In this document: positions 46,299 to 58,771 of the stretch, piece by piece | Layout: the number at the start of each line of letters is the position of its first letter | Numbering within the stretch: position 1 is the stretch's first letter | Assembly (NCBI GenBank): GCA_021904315.1 | Contig: CM038914.1 | Coordinates: 3,782,001 to 3,846,000 of the forward strand | Source of the DNA: Sphagnum magellanicum | Taxonomy: Eukaryota; Streptophyta; Sphagnopsida; Sphagnales; Sphagnaceae | Direction of reading: 5' to 3' | Length of the DNA stretch: 64,000 bases | Notes under the pieces: generated by a model | Told to the model about the DNA's origin: nothing | Database searches by the model: none | Seen by the model: only the letters and a program-made list of their open reading frames with translations | Position numbers and translations under genes: made by a program

Positions 46299-47459
46299 AT
46301 GTCAGTGGATCTGAGCCCGCGTGATGGTGGCAGCTCGCCGTTCAAGGGCAGGAAGAATGCACACGGGCAATACAACTTCCAACCATCACCACCCCACACG
46401 ATGAGTCCGCTACAGCCAGCAGCAAGCTCAGAACAAAAGCGGAGTCGTCGGAGGAAACACATTCCTCTCCTCATCTCCATTCTCATAATTGCCAACATCG
46501 CTGTCTTCATCGTCACCATGTACTACAACAATTGCCCAGTACAAAGCGCTGAGCAGCAGCTCCAGAACAAGTCTTGCATCCTCCCGTGGTTGCACAGATT
46601 CTCCTTCCAACCCTGGCACGAGAATCCGCTGCTGGGTCCATCTGCCGCGACGCTCCGTGACAAGATGGGCGGGTTGCAGCGAAGTTTAGTCATGTCGCAA
46701 CAACAACCACACCATCACCAGGCATGGCGTCTCGTGACTTGCATCTGGTTGCACGCAGGTCTCTTCCACTTACTTGCTCACATCCTCGCTCTTCTCCTCG
46801 TGGGTATTCGCATGGAGATGGAGTTCGGAGCTCTGAGGATCGGACTTATTTATCTCTTGTCAGGAATCGGAGGCAGTCTGCTTTCTGCGCTGTTCCTGGA
46901 GGAGGATCAAGTCTCGGTGGGTGCATCAGGTGCAGTCTTTGGGTTATTAGGTGCGACTCTTGCCGAGCTTCTCACAAACTGGTCTCGCCATGACAACAGC
47001 AGCAAGTGCGCGTCGTTGGTCAGACTGCTCTTGCTTCTGTTCATCAATCTCGCGTTAGGCTTGATGCCATTCGTGGACAATTTCGCACACATTGGTGGGT
47101 TCTTGGCTGGATTCCTGTTGGGGTTTGCGGTTCTCATGCGCGTGCAGAAGGGGTACAAGAAGAAGGAGAAGAATAACGACAAGGCTGGCTCAGATCATCA
47201 TCATCATCAGCTGCTGCCATACTTAGGAGGTGGAGGAGGAGGAGGAGGAACTGTTGTTGATCATGCAGACGTTGTGGCCATGATCATCAACAGAAAGTAC
47301 AAAGTGTACCAGATTGTTTGCATGGTTGCATCTGTGATTCTGCTAGTTGGTTTGTATGCAGCAGCTTGTGCCACTCTCTTCACAGGAATCAATGCCAGCA
47401 AGAACTGCTCCTGGTGCCATTACCTCAACTGTGTTCCTACCAGCAAATGGCAGTGTTGA
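46299..47459 (+). CDS. Rhomboid-like intramembrane serine protease
   Basis: A single uninterrupted frame of 386 codons. The start is the first in-frame ATG (46299), at the end of an ATC repeat. A basic cytosolic N-terminus (SEQKRSRRRK) is followed by a membrane span (about 54-74), the plant rhomboid signature ENPLLGPSAATL and CIWLHAGLFHLLAH, then the core. The catalytic dyad is present: Ser210 in GASGAVFGL and His264 in NFAHIGGFLAG. The enzyme cleaves membrane proteins within the bilayer, in plants mostly at the Golgi, plasma membrane or organelles. After the core come His4 and Gly8 tracts, a last span (about 336-360) and the C-terminal cysteine cluster NCSWCHYLNCVPTSKWQC, as in plant secretory-pathway rhomboids (RBL1-like). 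Angiosperm homologues are, to my knowledge, multi-exonic; this one has no intron in the coding region. Confidence 0.93.
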   Translation: MSVDLSPRDGGSSPFKGRKNAHGQYNFQPSPPHTMSPLQPAASSEQKRSRRRKHIPLLISILIIANIAVFIVTMYYNNCPVQSAEQQLQNKSCILPWLHRFSFQPWHENPLLGPSAATLRDKMGGLQRSLVMSQQQPHHHQAWRLVTCIWLHAGLFHLLAHILALLLVGIRMEMEFGALRIGLIYLLSGIGGSLLSALFLEEDQVSVGASGAVFGLLGATLAELLTNWSRHDNSSKCASLVRLLLLLFINLALGLMPFVDNFAHIGGFLAGFLLGFAVLMRVQKGYKKKEKNNDKAGSDHHHHQLLPYLGGGGGGGGTVVDHADVVAMIINRKYKVYQIVCMVASVILLVGLYAAACATLFTGINASKNCSWCHYLNCVPTSKWQC

Positions 47460-48587
47460 CTAGGTAGCCATCATAAAAGCAAAAACAGAGATCCAAGAAT
47501 CCCGTGATTTTTTTGTTACAGAGATCCATCCTTTCCACAGAAGCAAATTCTTCAGATCATCATCAGTCAGCTGATTGTGCAAACCAGAATTGAGGGTGTA
47601 GGGGACCCTCTTGTTTGCTTGCTTTCTTGCTTGCATTGCATGAATGCATGCATGGATGATGCACAGGGAGTAGTAAGCTAACAACAGTAGAGCAACAACT
47701 CCTGCAACAAAGGTACCAAAAAGATGAATCAAGAAAGGAGGAGGAGATGACGGCCCATATCTCTGTGCTTTTGATTTTTTGGGGGCTTTTCCTAGAGGAA
47801 TGGATTTGTTTGCGTTTGTAAATCAGTCACTTTATTTGGGATGCACTCAGGTCTTGGGTTTTCTTCTTCTTCTTCTGTTGTCAACATTTGTGAGCATCAA
47901 ACAATCAAACAACAGGACCTTGTCAACTCATCGTGTATTTCATACAAACATCCTCAATTGCATAAAATTTCTGATTTCTTGGAATCTCATGCTGTAAAAA
48001 GAACAATATTATCATCACACAATTACTAGTGAATTTCTTTGAAATGCACAGTTTTGAAGCCCCGGTGTATCAATTGGTTCACATGATAAATAGCCCACTG
48101 TTTGAATCAATGGGAATCGGCACTTCTTCTGGAGGTATTCTGAGTTCCCATTTTGAGTAGGGTTCAGAACATACACAAGATCACTGGATGTACATGGGTC
48201 CCTGGACACTGTTGTGAAACAAGAAACCTCAAAAATTGCACCAGTTTAGGGTAAATCTCTCCAATAGTGTTCCACTGGCAATGAGGAAACACCACATAGC
48301 AATGAAGTAGGCTACATAGATTGCTCTCACATATATTTGTATTAAAGGAGATATTTAGACAAACATATTTGCATTAAAGGAGAGATTACATCATTTACTG
48401 GTCCCTACCATATTGTTGATGGAAAAAGCTTTTTTACCTCATTTTAGACATATATCCAGATTGCAACTACAGCACTGCCTTTTTAGTCCTCCTTTCTGGA
48501 GGTCAAAAACCCACTGCTAAATTGACACACTCGGTCAAGGAACAAAGACTTGATTACATCTGCCACCATCGTTTCTGCCTGCCAAAA
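47460..48587. other. Convergent 3' space between rhomboid and HSP90 genes
   Basis: The two genes converge here. The stretch holds their presumed 3' untranslated regions. AATAAA-like signals are not clear, and no further gene is seen. Confidence 0.5.
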
Positions 48588-51500
48588 TTAATCCACCTCC
48601 TCCATGCGGCTACCTTCATCTACATCATCTTCTAGTGTGGGCATATCAGCTTCTTCGTCAGCAGCAGTTGGATCTTCATCAATACTGAGACCCAGCTTAA
48701 TCATGCGGTGAATTCGAGTGCCAAAGGTGTTGGGATCATCAAGGCTAAATCCAGATGTCAACATTGCTGCAATATAGAAGTAAAAAGAATTTATCAGATC
48801 ATGTAGCAAAGGAGAGTATCCAAACACCAGAATAACAACACATTTCTCCACTTAAACTAGCACATTTGCCTGCTGCAATGGAGCAGGCTCCTAAGGAAAA
48901 TGGATGAAACAACTAGATGTAAAAGATTTAGCAGCCACAATTTGCTCAGTACATACCTGTTTCGAACAGTAACAAGACAAGATCCTTGACCGTTTTGTCA
49001 GACTTGTCAACATCTACACGTTTGCGCAACTCAATCATGACAGAGTTCTCTGGATTGATCTCAAGAGTCTTCTTGCTGCTCATGTAGCTGCCCATACTAG
49101 TATCTCGGAGTGCTTGTGCCTTCATGATTCGCTCCATGTTTGCACTCCAACCATATCTACATTACATTAATCCAGAAGTTTAAATACTACACATACAAAT
49201 CCTTAAATCCATTTGACAGCTTCTTCAGTTAACAAGAATTCTAGCAAAGAAGAGGCCTTAATCAAACAGAGACCAGGGACTGAGACTTACTCGCCCGTCA
49301 CCAAGACACAGGGTGAATCCACAATACGGTCAGAGACTTGGACCTTCTCCACTTTGTCCCCAAGAATTTCCTGTTCATAAAAGTCAGCATTAACTTTCTG
49401 AAAACATCCACAAACCATACAATTCCAGAATATGAACATGCATTTGTCAGCAAACACTGTCATGGACATACAGTCTCTACGCACCTTGATAACTTTGCAA
49501 AGAGGCTCAAACTGAGCTTTTGTCTCCTCTTTCTTCTTTTTCTCCTCCTCTGTCTCATCCAATTTCAAACCCTCTTTTGTTGCAGATACTAACTTTTTGC
49601 CATCATACTCCTTCAATTGTTGGACTGCACCAGCACAGATGAGCTTAAGATTGTCTCCATATGTAAGATTGTGGCAGAACACATACAACTGTACCAAACT
49701 TCCCACAAAGAACTTGCAGTCTCTGCAGAAGCCCCAGAAGGTTCCCCAAAAAATTTCCTTCAAGTGTGAATACGCATGCTGCTCTGAAGTCTAGTCCCCA
49801 AAACATAGGATTCAAATCATGAAAGAAAGGAAACATAAGAGACCCAATACCTCTTGCAGCTATCCCTACCTGCATACTCATCAATGGGATCAACCATGAA
49901 GAGAACTTCAAGACCCCGCTTCTTCAGCTTCTCCAAGAATGGAGAGTTCTCAACTGCCTTCCGAGATTCTCCAGTGATGTAGTAAATGTCTTTCTGTCCA
50001 TCTTTCATGCGGGTCACATAGTCCTTCAGGGAAGTCATCTCTTCTCCTGACTTGGTTGATTGATACCTCAGCAAATCTGAAAATAACAAACGATGAACCC
50101 TCGTGAGTTTTGAAAAGAAACAAGCAACTGCCCACCATCAACACACCAAACAATCACAACCACTTACCTTCATCCTAAACAGTTGACAATTGAATGAATA
50201 AGCAAAACTACAGAACCAAGTGGAAGAAAGTACCAGCAAGTTTGGCACGATTCTGGGAATCCTCATGGATGCCAAGTTTTAAGTTCTTCCCAAAGGCCTC
50301 ATAGAATTTTCCATAATCTTCCTTGTTCTCTGCAATCTCATTGAACAACTCTAGACACTTCTTCACAATATTCTTTCGGATAACCTGCAATGGAGAGTCA
50401 CTGTCAAAAATCTATGTGTATCCTCCCCTGCCAAGATGGGGTATACAAGGCTCCACAGTTAAGGTACAATGGTGCAGATGCCAGAGCCCTGCTCAAGTAA
50501 TTTGACATACACAACCACACTGCTTGGACATTGTAGGACAATCTATACAACTCCTAAGACTGTTCAATGCATTGTACACACAAATAGAACACCAATGTTA
50601 TAGTGAAATAAACCTTCAGAATCTTATTCTGCTGAAGCATTTCTCGTGAGATGTTCAAGGGAAGATCCTCAGAATCCACAATGCCCTTCACAAAACCCAA
50701 ATACTCAGGGATAATCTCCTCACAGTTGTCCATTATAAATACGCGACGCACATACAGCTTAATATTGTTTTGCTTCTTGCGCCCATCAAACATGTCAAAG
50801 GGAGCCCTCTTAGGCACAAACAGTATTGACTTGAACTCCAGCTGCAAACCCCATGGCCAACCGGTGAGAACCCTTAATGTCATGTATCCAAGAGAGTGAC
50901 ATATTACCAGAAGTGGATGACTGATGAAGACAACTCACTGTTACATTACCTGACCCTCAACTGAGAAATGTTTTACAGCCAAATGCTCCTCCCAGTCATT
51001 AGTCAAGCTTTTGTAGAATGCAGCATACTCCTCCTTGGTGATCTGGTCTGGTTGTCGCATCCAGATAGGCTTCTGCTTGTTTATTAGCGCCCACTCATGT
51101 GAAACCTCCTTCACCTGCACATGTCAACAGCAACATGTCACAAAGAGTATGGACACAAAAGTCTTCATGGAACTTGAGATATTTCCATTACCTTTGTCAA
51201 TTTTTTCATGCAATTATTTCCATAGACTTCTTTCTCATAACCAGAAACCACTTAACCATATAAGCACCTTCTTTTTCTTCTTTGCTTTGTCCTTTTCTTC
51301 ATCCTCGATCTCCTCAATTTTGCCTTCCTCTTCATCCTTCTCCTCTTTACCCTCATCCTCATCATCTGACACCTCTTTCTCAGTTGTCTTCTCAGTCCAT
51401 AGAGAAATAGGGTAGCTGATGAACTCTGAGTGTTTTTTCACTAAATCCTTCAGCTTCCTTTCCTCCAGATACTCCAGCTGGTCTTCTTTGAGGTGCAAGA

Positions 51501-53073
51501 GAATCTTTGTGCCTCGGCCCAAGTCCTCGCCTGCAGGAATGTATACACTTCAATTACCCACACCTTCACAGGCCTTATGGAGCAAGCTGCATTATACTGT
51601 CAGTTACAAAGAACAACCCAACCTACTGAACTCTATTACCTTTTACCTCAACCCCATCTCTTACAGATGAGTATCACTACTATTTCTCAAACCCCTACAG
51701 AACAACAGATCTAACAAAGTGTATAAGAAAAATATATCAAGGAGGGAAATAACACACATTCCAGCACTGCCATCACAGTGTTCCCTTGACCAAAGAAAAC
51801 AGACTGAAAAAAGTGGCATTTGGTTACAACCTTGCTTGTAGGGGCACTGCATGCTTCATGCAACAGAGATGTGAATATTCATAGTTCATACCATTATCTC
51901 TTCGGACAGTGAAGGAGCCTCCAGCCTGAGACTCCCATACATACTGCTCATCATCATTATGCTTAGTTGTCACAACAACTTTGTCAGCAACCAAGTAGGC
52001 AGAGTAGAATCCCACTCCAAACTGTCCAATCATGCTAATATCTGCACCAGCAGAGAGCGCCTCCATGAACGACTTGGTTCCTGACCTTGCAATTGTTCCA
52101 AGATTGTTCACCAAATCTGAACCACAGGAAGACATCATGATATATTGAGCACAGGCATAAGAGACTTGACACCAAAACTCAGCACTGACACATAGCAAAG
52201 GTATCACTGATTGCAAGACCAGCATCCACTGAAAAGAGTCATCAAAGTAGGCAGCAATTAAAACCACAACTTTCAATGACATTACAGAGAAGTTTGTAAG
52301 GCCATACCAGCCTTTGTCATCCCGATTCCAGAGTCAATAATGGCAATTGTGTTGTTGGTTTTATCTGGAACAATGTGAATGAAGAGCTCGGGCTGACTCT
52401 CCAGCTTGCTTTTGTCTGTTAGGCCTTCAAACCGAATCTTATCTAATGCCTGCCACGACATATCACAATGCATTCAGCATTTGGCACCGGAACCTGTTGT
52501 TTGATATACATGGAGCAGGAAATAGAAGGAACTAACAGGCCCATAAACAGGCAGAAGCTTCCCAGGGCAATTCGAAGGACCAGAAAGACAAAGTCACATA
52601 GAACTGCGTTCCTTCTCCTTAATGCTTTCCATTTTACGTCCTCTAGTATACAAATCGGAAATTCCTTCCTCCGTGTTATGTCGGTAACGTTGAGGCCTTG
52701 AAAAACAAAAGAGACTTCGGAAAGGCGACTTACGTTCTTTCTCGATAATGCTTCTCATTTAAGTTCTCTTACAAATCGGAAACTCCTTCCTCCTTATTAC
52801 GTCGGTAACTTGAGGCCTTTGAAAAACAAAAGAGGTGGGTTTATAAGAATGGCGACTTACATCAGATGCATTAGAGACAAGCTCCCGAAGAAAGATCTCC
52901 TTGTTGCTGTAGAAAGTATTGATGATGAGACTGAGCAACTGATTAATCTCAGCCTGGAAGGCGAAAGTCTCTACCTCCCCACCCTCCTGCCGATGCTGCT
53001 GCTCCTGCTCCTGCGGCTCCTCCACTATCATCTCACTTCCCTGCTGCTGCTCGTCCTCGGAGACGATCGCCAT
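48588..53073 (-). CDS. HSP90: Cytosolic heat shock protein 90
   Basis: ATP-dependent chaperone, 730 residues. Twelve coding exons (53073-52861, 52449-52308, 52116-51892, 51530-51268, 51114-50950, 50841-50614, 50384-50234, 50076-49870, 49624-49485, 49370-49291, 49156-48957, 48766-48588) join in phase, with GT-AG introns of 108-411 bp. The N-domain has [38 protein letters not shown] and [15 protein letters not shown]. An acidic/Lys linker follows, then the middle domain ([26 protein letters not shown]) and the C-terminus ending MEEVD, the TPR-cochaperone tag of cytosolic forms. The N-terminus carries an unusual ~30-residue Glu/Gln extension before the conserved start. The intron 4 donor is weak (GTGCTT). 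A heat-shock element lies 585 bp upstream. Known angiosperm cytosolic HSP90 genes have, as I recall, only two or three introns; this one has eleven. Confidence 0.97.
52607..52860. repeat. 127 bp tandem duplication in HSP90 intron 1, including the splice donor
   Basis: Copies 52607-52733 and 52734-52860 share acaaatcggaaa, ccttcctcc, tgtcggtaac/cgtcggtaac and ttgaaaaacaaaagag. Each ends, on the minus strand, at the donor GTAAGTCGCC. The real donor is at 52860; the duplicate at 52733 is intact and could act as a cryptic donor. The copies differ by substitutions and small indels. Confidence 0.85.
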
Positions 53074-53242
53074 CGCTTCTAAAACCCTCGACAACACGAG
53101 AAGGTGACCAAAACAGCCTGAAAAAAAAAAGAGAGAGAGAAAAAGAAAAGGAGAGACAAAATTTGCACCGAACAAACCGCTTTAGACAGAGACGCTCAAC
53201 AGATCGGAGAAGGCAAGCGAGCACAAGAAAAAAGCACGACGA

Positions 53243-53518
53243 TCAAAGCAAGCAACGGAAACGCTCTACGATTTCTCTGAAAACGCGAGACAGTGCACAC
53301 GAACGCCGGAGGCTTTGAAGGAGGGTCTGCAAGAGGGAAGGAATTACACCACTCACAGCCGTTCGATTCGCCAACGAGGCAACATCCGGTACGTCCGTAG
53401 CCTTACTATCCAAGGCGGGAGTAAAGCCATACTCGGATGCGACGTTTCTAGCACTTTCCATTAGGTTTTGGCCGTTCGATCGCAGAGCATCTGTTATCGA
53501 ACGGCTAAAAATCTCCAA
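53243..53518 (-). other. Open frame in the HSP90 5' leader (possible upstream ORF)
   Basis: A 91-codon minus frame (contains SEYGFTPALDSKATDVPD) lies between the heat-shock element and the HSP90 start codon, in GC-richer DNA. A TATA-like ATTTATTA at about 53545 would place transcription start just before it, making it an upstream ORF or part of a leader intron. It is out of the HSP90 exon and has no similarity I can name. It could also be a small gene or a first exon of something else. Confidence 0.3.
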
Positions 53519-53656
53519 AGCTCCCGAACTTCGTCCACTTGTAATAAATTTCCGTCCAATTAGTCGAACTGGTTACCGACAGCGTTCCCAATTGTTCCCG
53601 TGTAAATTACCACCTGTTCTTCAAGTGGGAACGCACCGGCTTCCCCTTGCACCCAG

Positions 53657-53673
53657 TTCTCGAAAGTTCCCGA
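53657..53673 (-). promoter_or_regulatory. Heat-shock element upstream of HSP90
   Basis: TTCTCGAAAGTTCCCGA contains TTC-nn-GAA-nn-TTC-nn-GA, three perfect nGAAn units plus a partial fourth. This is the binding site of heat-shock factor trimers. A weaker GAcTTCtaGA match is at about 53689-53698. The position, about 110 bp before the TATA-like sequence and 585 bp before the start codon, fits a heat-inducible HSP90 promoter. Confidence 0.75.
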
Positions 53674-53759
53674 TACGTGCAGTCCTGGAGACTTCTAGAC
53701 ACTATAGTCCAAAAGGGTAAATTTAAAACTTACCGCAAATAGTTTCCCACTCTAGGTAA

Positions 53760-56700
53760 CTTACCGAAGCCCAATTTTCCACCTAGGAGTCCCATGCAGC
53801 CTTTTTTTTTCTTTTAAAAATTTTAATTAAAAATAAATAATAAAAATAAATTATATATATATAATTTTATTTATTTATTTATTTATTTATGGTGCGAAAT
53901 CTCGCACTGTTCAGAAATTCGAAAAAAAAAAAGAAGTCACAAATTCAATGATTTTTTGGAAAATTTTGGCTAGCATTTGAAAAAAAAACAACTTGGTAAA
54001 ATTGTCAAATTGCCAAAAATACATAAGGATGCTTGCTTATATGTTCTTTTCTTCTCATATTTTGTTAGTACCATAGTACATGAATGGTTTCAGCATAAAT
54101 TAAATTATTTTTCGTTTGTCAAATTTTGGAAAAATTATTTATTTACTTATGTCAAAAAAAATTTAACTATTATCTATCAAAAAATTTGGAATTAAAAAAA
54201 TCAAGTGCCGAAATTAAGATTTAAAATTTAATTAAGTACTTGATAGTTTTTTTGTTGTTGAACTTGAATTAGTCTCATGTGACAAAACAAACAAACAAAC
54301 AAACAAACAAGCAAACAACCTTCTTTTAATTAATATTTTTTTAATTTTTAAAATTATGGTAATAATAGTTGTTACATTGGAATTAGTTTAGGGGATGATT
54401 ATATATATTAGGTCAAAACATGGCACCCATGACTAGTCCTTTTTGACTAGGTTAATCATTTATGTTATGTGTAGTCATATTGGCTTAGTCAAGAATGTCA
54501 TGTTTTGGTGTACTAGCTACAAGGTCTATATTATTTTATCTTTATCAAAATAAATTTTGATATGGAATTTGCTCCTAATGGAATTGAAGGGTGTGTCTTT
54601 TTGGATTTGTGTTTTTCCAATATCAAAGTTTTGAATGAAGAACATGATGAGTAAATTTTCAATACATTGTGCATGAATTTGAATCTCATTTTTCTTCAAT
54701 TGGACCTAAATCCATTTAAATTTGAATTGAATTTAGTCAAATTGCAATTCAATTTCAAATGGATTTAAAATTTATTCAATATATTATAATTCAATTCAAT
54801 TTTATGGATTCGAATTCAACTCAATTCAATTTGGATTCAATTCAAGTTCCATGCAATGCCAATATTTTCAATCAAATGGGATTTTATTTTTATTTTTTTC
54901 CTTCCTTTCATCATCCTTGGTAGGTGTAGTAACATGGATGTAAATACTTGTTAAATAGGTATAAAAACAATACATGTTCTTCATTTAGGAATACCCACCT
55001 ATTCGAAATGTTCAGGTCCAATTAATGAATTTTCTTTTCAACAAATTTTGTCACTTTTTGGACCAAACAAATTGGTAAAATTTTGAAGCATTTTTTAAAA
55101 GTGTAAATTTAACTAATCGTTCTTTTTTCCAAGATTTTTAAAAAAAAAATGAGGGTCCAAAACTTAATTATACTAATTTTTCCATAAATCCAATGAAATG
55201 GGAAACAAAACCCCCAAAAAAAAACTCATCAATACGTGAAGGTGTTTGGTATGGTTTGAAAGGTCCTCAATGAATAGTGGGGTGCACCAAGGTGTGATTT
55301 TGTAATGTTTTGTAGCTTTAATTTTGAGTATTTTCATCCTTGAAAATAAAATAAAAATCAATAGTTAAACATTGAGGATAAATTATTGGAAATCCCTCAA
55401 TGAATATAAATGTATCTAGGTAGAGGTTTTTTTGGGGGATGAATTTTCACACTTCGACGACAATGAAATTTGAAATTTGATTTTAAAATGAAGTGTGATT
55501 TTAAAATTTTATTAAAATGTTCTTTTTGGCATATATTATGATATTTTCATGAATTTTGGCTTGGATTCTGAAAACTATTGACATTTTTCACATGAATGAT
55601 GATGTATTATGTTTTATGTGTAACATTCATGTGTTACATTTCTTGAATTTTTTTTTTTTGCATCTTTCTTTATATTTCTTGAATTTTTTTTTGTGAAGCT
55701 TTTTTTCATTTGTATAGTCTTCAAAATGAAGTGGATTGTAGTAGGATGCATGGAGGATTTGTGTTGTTGACAATGAGTGAGAAATTTACAAAATGATTTT
55801 TAATTAAATATATTTTTGAAGCAATTTTGTGTTTAAGTTTTGACATACATCATAATATTCACCAAACTTTTGTAACCGTGATATCACATTCTCCGTCAAA
55901 TCTCAAGGTCATAGTATGAGGGAAGCAAGCATGTACAACTACATCGACAAAATAAAGTAAAAATGAATACCATGCTAGTGACCAAAGCTTATAACCCTTA
56001 GTTTCCAAAACTTACAACTTGATATTTCAAAATTTTCCACACTTCAAGCAATGAAATTCTCAAAAAATCGACAATTTAGAAAATATTTTAATTATGGTTT
56101 ACTCCCTCAAGGTACTATGGTAGTTGATCCAAGTGATTCCTATTCATAGCCATCTCTCAACACCTTATGATGTAAGTTAACAACATCCAAATTATGTAAA
56201 TCCACCAAACCATATTAGAGCCTTTGATTTAGGCAAACCAGTTTGAGCAAGGGGATGGAGATGGGATGAACCAATTCATCTCAAAACATGTAGATACTTG
56301 TGGGGTCAAACAAATCTTGGGGAAGGTACCATGTTGTTGGGTCATCATTTTGGCCTTGTTACTCTTTGGTTAGAAATAAACATTTAAAACCCTATTTGTA
56401 TACAAAACAAGTGATACAATATTAATGTGGAAAATACAAACAAATAAATGAGGTCGATGGAAAAGGCTCATGCTTAAAGTTTGAAAATTTGTCTAATGTG
56501 GCCAATGAGACTATTAGGACAAGAGACTTGAATTGTTTTAAGGCGTTATCTTCAATAACAACAAGCACTTAAATGTTGTGTTAAGACAACGGAGGCTTGG
56601 TTTTAATAATACTAGAGGGTTGCCTTAGAACTAGTACTTAAATGTTGCATGTCATTTGCATGCGTTCCATGTAATAGACATGCATGTACATGCATGTCTC

Positions 56701-58280
56701 CCATGCCGAGGATAAGCAAAGTGCAAGGAGCTTTTAACATGAATTTGGAACTTTTGACACATGCTTCTCCAATTTTACTAAGGGTTTGCAAAAACCCTAA
56801 CATGTTCTTATTACATTTTCAACCTTGTAAGTTGTAACCTCATTCCTCTAATAGATAAGGTTCTTGCACATCACTTTGAGTTCATTATGAGAATGAGAAA
56901 GCCAATTGACTTTTGAAAACCAATGAACAATGTCTACCTTTCTCATTTTGGCTCGATCAATGTTTCTTTTTATTTTTCAAATTTTTTATCAAACAAAAGT
57001 GTCAATTGTTTCTTGAAACATGCATTCAACACCAAAACAAATTTCTCCAATTTTTTAAAATTTTAAACTTTTTTTGTGCAAAATAGCAAAATATTGCCAC
57101 CCTAAAGCATGAGTGGGCTTGAATCCTTAATAGGATTTCATTTCCATATTCTTAAAAAATCATGAAAAGCAAAGTTTAAATTATTTTGTGGCAATGGGAA
57201 CTTGGGGGCTCAAATATCCACTTTGTCATGTCGTGTTGCCAATGTATGTCAAGGTCTAAACCCTAAGCACAAATGTTACCCCAATGGTTTCCATTTCTTC
57301 CCAAAAAAATCTTGGTTTCAATTCTTGGTTCCATTCTTCAAAAAAAATAATTCCAGTTTTCATTCTAGTTTTAAAAAAATCACACCCAATTTGAATCCAA
57401 TTTCAAGTAACTTAAACAATAACTAATAATTAATTGCCAATTAACCTCTGGTTAACCCTCAACTCTATTGTTTTTTTCAAAACTCTCGAATCTGGTTCTA
57501 GTTCTTAAAAAACCTCGATTCCAGTTCAATTTCGATTCTTTGAAAAAACTAAAACCTTGGTTCCATTCCAAACCCAACTTCAAAAAATTAGACCTAATTC
57601 TAGTTTGATTGTTATTAATCGGAATTGAAACTTGTGATTCTAACCCTCAAAACCAAGTACTTGCCTAAAGTTGGCCAGTTCTTGGTGTTTAGAATAATCA
57701 TTAAGTTTGGGTTTAGGAAATGTTCTCCAAAACTAAAACTTGCTAATTCTGAGGTTGCATTGAATTTTCTTAACCAACGATCCCAAGTTGGACAAGTTCA
57801 ACTTTCATAAGAACTTGTTATTCTAGGTTTAACACAAGGCTATTCCAGCTTAAATATGGGGAGGGTTTTGGGTAATTTATTGATAAAAGAGGAAAACAAA
57901 ATGACATTAAAGGTGGAAACAAGAAATAAAGGTGCAAGTGCCAGTTTCCCCAAGGTGAAATATAGAACCCATTACAAGAGGAAAAGAAGGCCTCTTCCTT
58001 AAGCAATAGATACCTCTTTTTAAAATTGTTATTCATTATTTGGGGAAGACTATGCCCCTAGATTTCATTGTTTTCTAAAGAGGACTATATCTTTGTCTTT
58101 TAAATATTACATTACAAGATTAATATTTTATTGTTAGAGAAGATGACCCTGGAAACCTAGGAACCCTAAGACATAAGAGAGGGATGGGACCTTCCTCTTC
58201 AAGAGTGGGAGGGACCTCACAATTACATGTTAAGCATAAATTTCCTTCTCACTCTTAAAGTAGGCATAATAGGGTTAACT
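53760..58280. other. AT-rich intergenic tract, no gene seen
   Basis: Contents include TTTA runs (53870-53890), a CAAA run (54285-54310), and a stretch of AATTCAATT-type words (54700-54850) that may be a decayed satellite. No reading frame has recognisable similarity. Confidence 0.6.
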
Positions 58281-58289
58281 GTAGAGTCA

Positions 58290-58600
58290 CCTTGTCTTCA
58301 TCCTATCTTTGGGCCTGCTTTCACCCCCTATCCCCTCTTTCAGTGGTATCCACAAAGTAACCGTATTTTATTAAATCTCAGTATGAAATGCGGAAACTCA
58401 GCATTAAATGCACAAGGTTTGAAAGTAATTATAGTAGTTGTACAGGTAGGAGTACTGAAAATATATGTAGCAGCAGTGCAGGTGCTCAGGAAAAAGGAAA
58501 GCCAGCATGAAACTCAGTTTACCACCAAAATTGGTGGAAAAACTAGTTTGGGTCTCAGTCATTTCTCTTTATAAAAAATTTCATTACCAGTTTTGCGTTT
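58290..58600 (+). repeat. Dispersed repeat family B, copy 2
   Basis: It aligns with the reverse complement of 12505-12795 over about 290 bp. It ends shortly before the exon-like block at 58772. No target duplication could be identified. Confidence 0.7.
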
Positions 58601-58771
58601 GTGGTTGTTGTAAGTGAGCATCTTGAATGAGGACCTGTTTTCCTGATCCGTATACCCTACCCCACATGCACCATGTTCCTCACCAACCAAACCCATCTTT
58701 TGCAATTGAACTCACACAGCAGTGCTTAAGAATACACCAACAAATTTGTTGCTGTCAAATTTGTGTTGCAG

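Noticed and set aside
47460..47732. 90-codon minus frame with a hydrophobic N-terminus
   Set aside because: It sits in the presumed rhomboid 3' untranslated region, has no similarity and overlaps simple TGCAT repeats.
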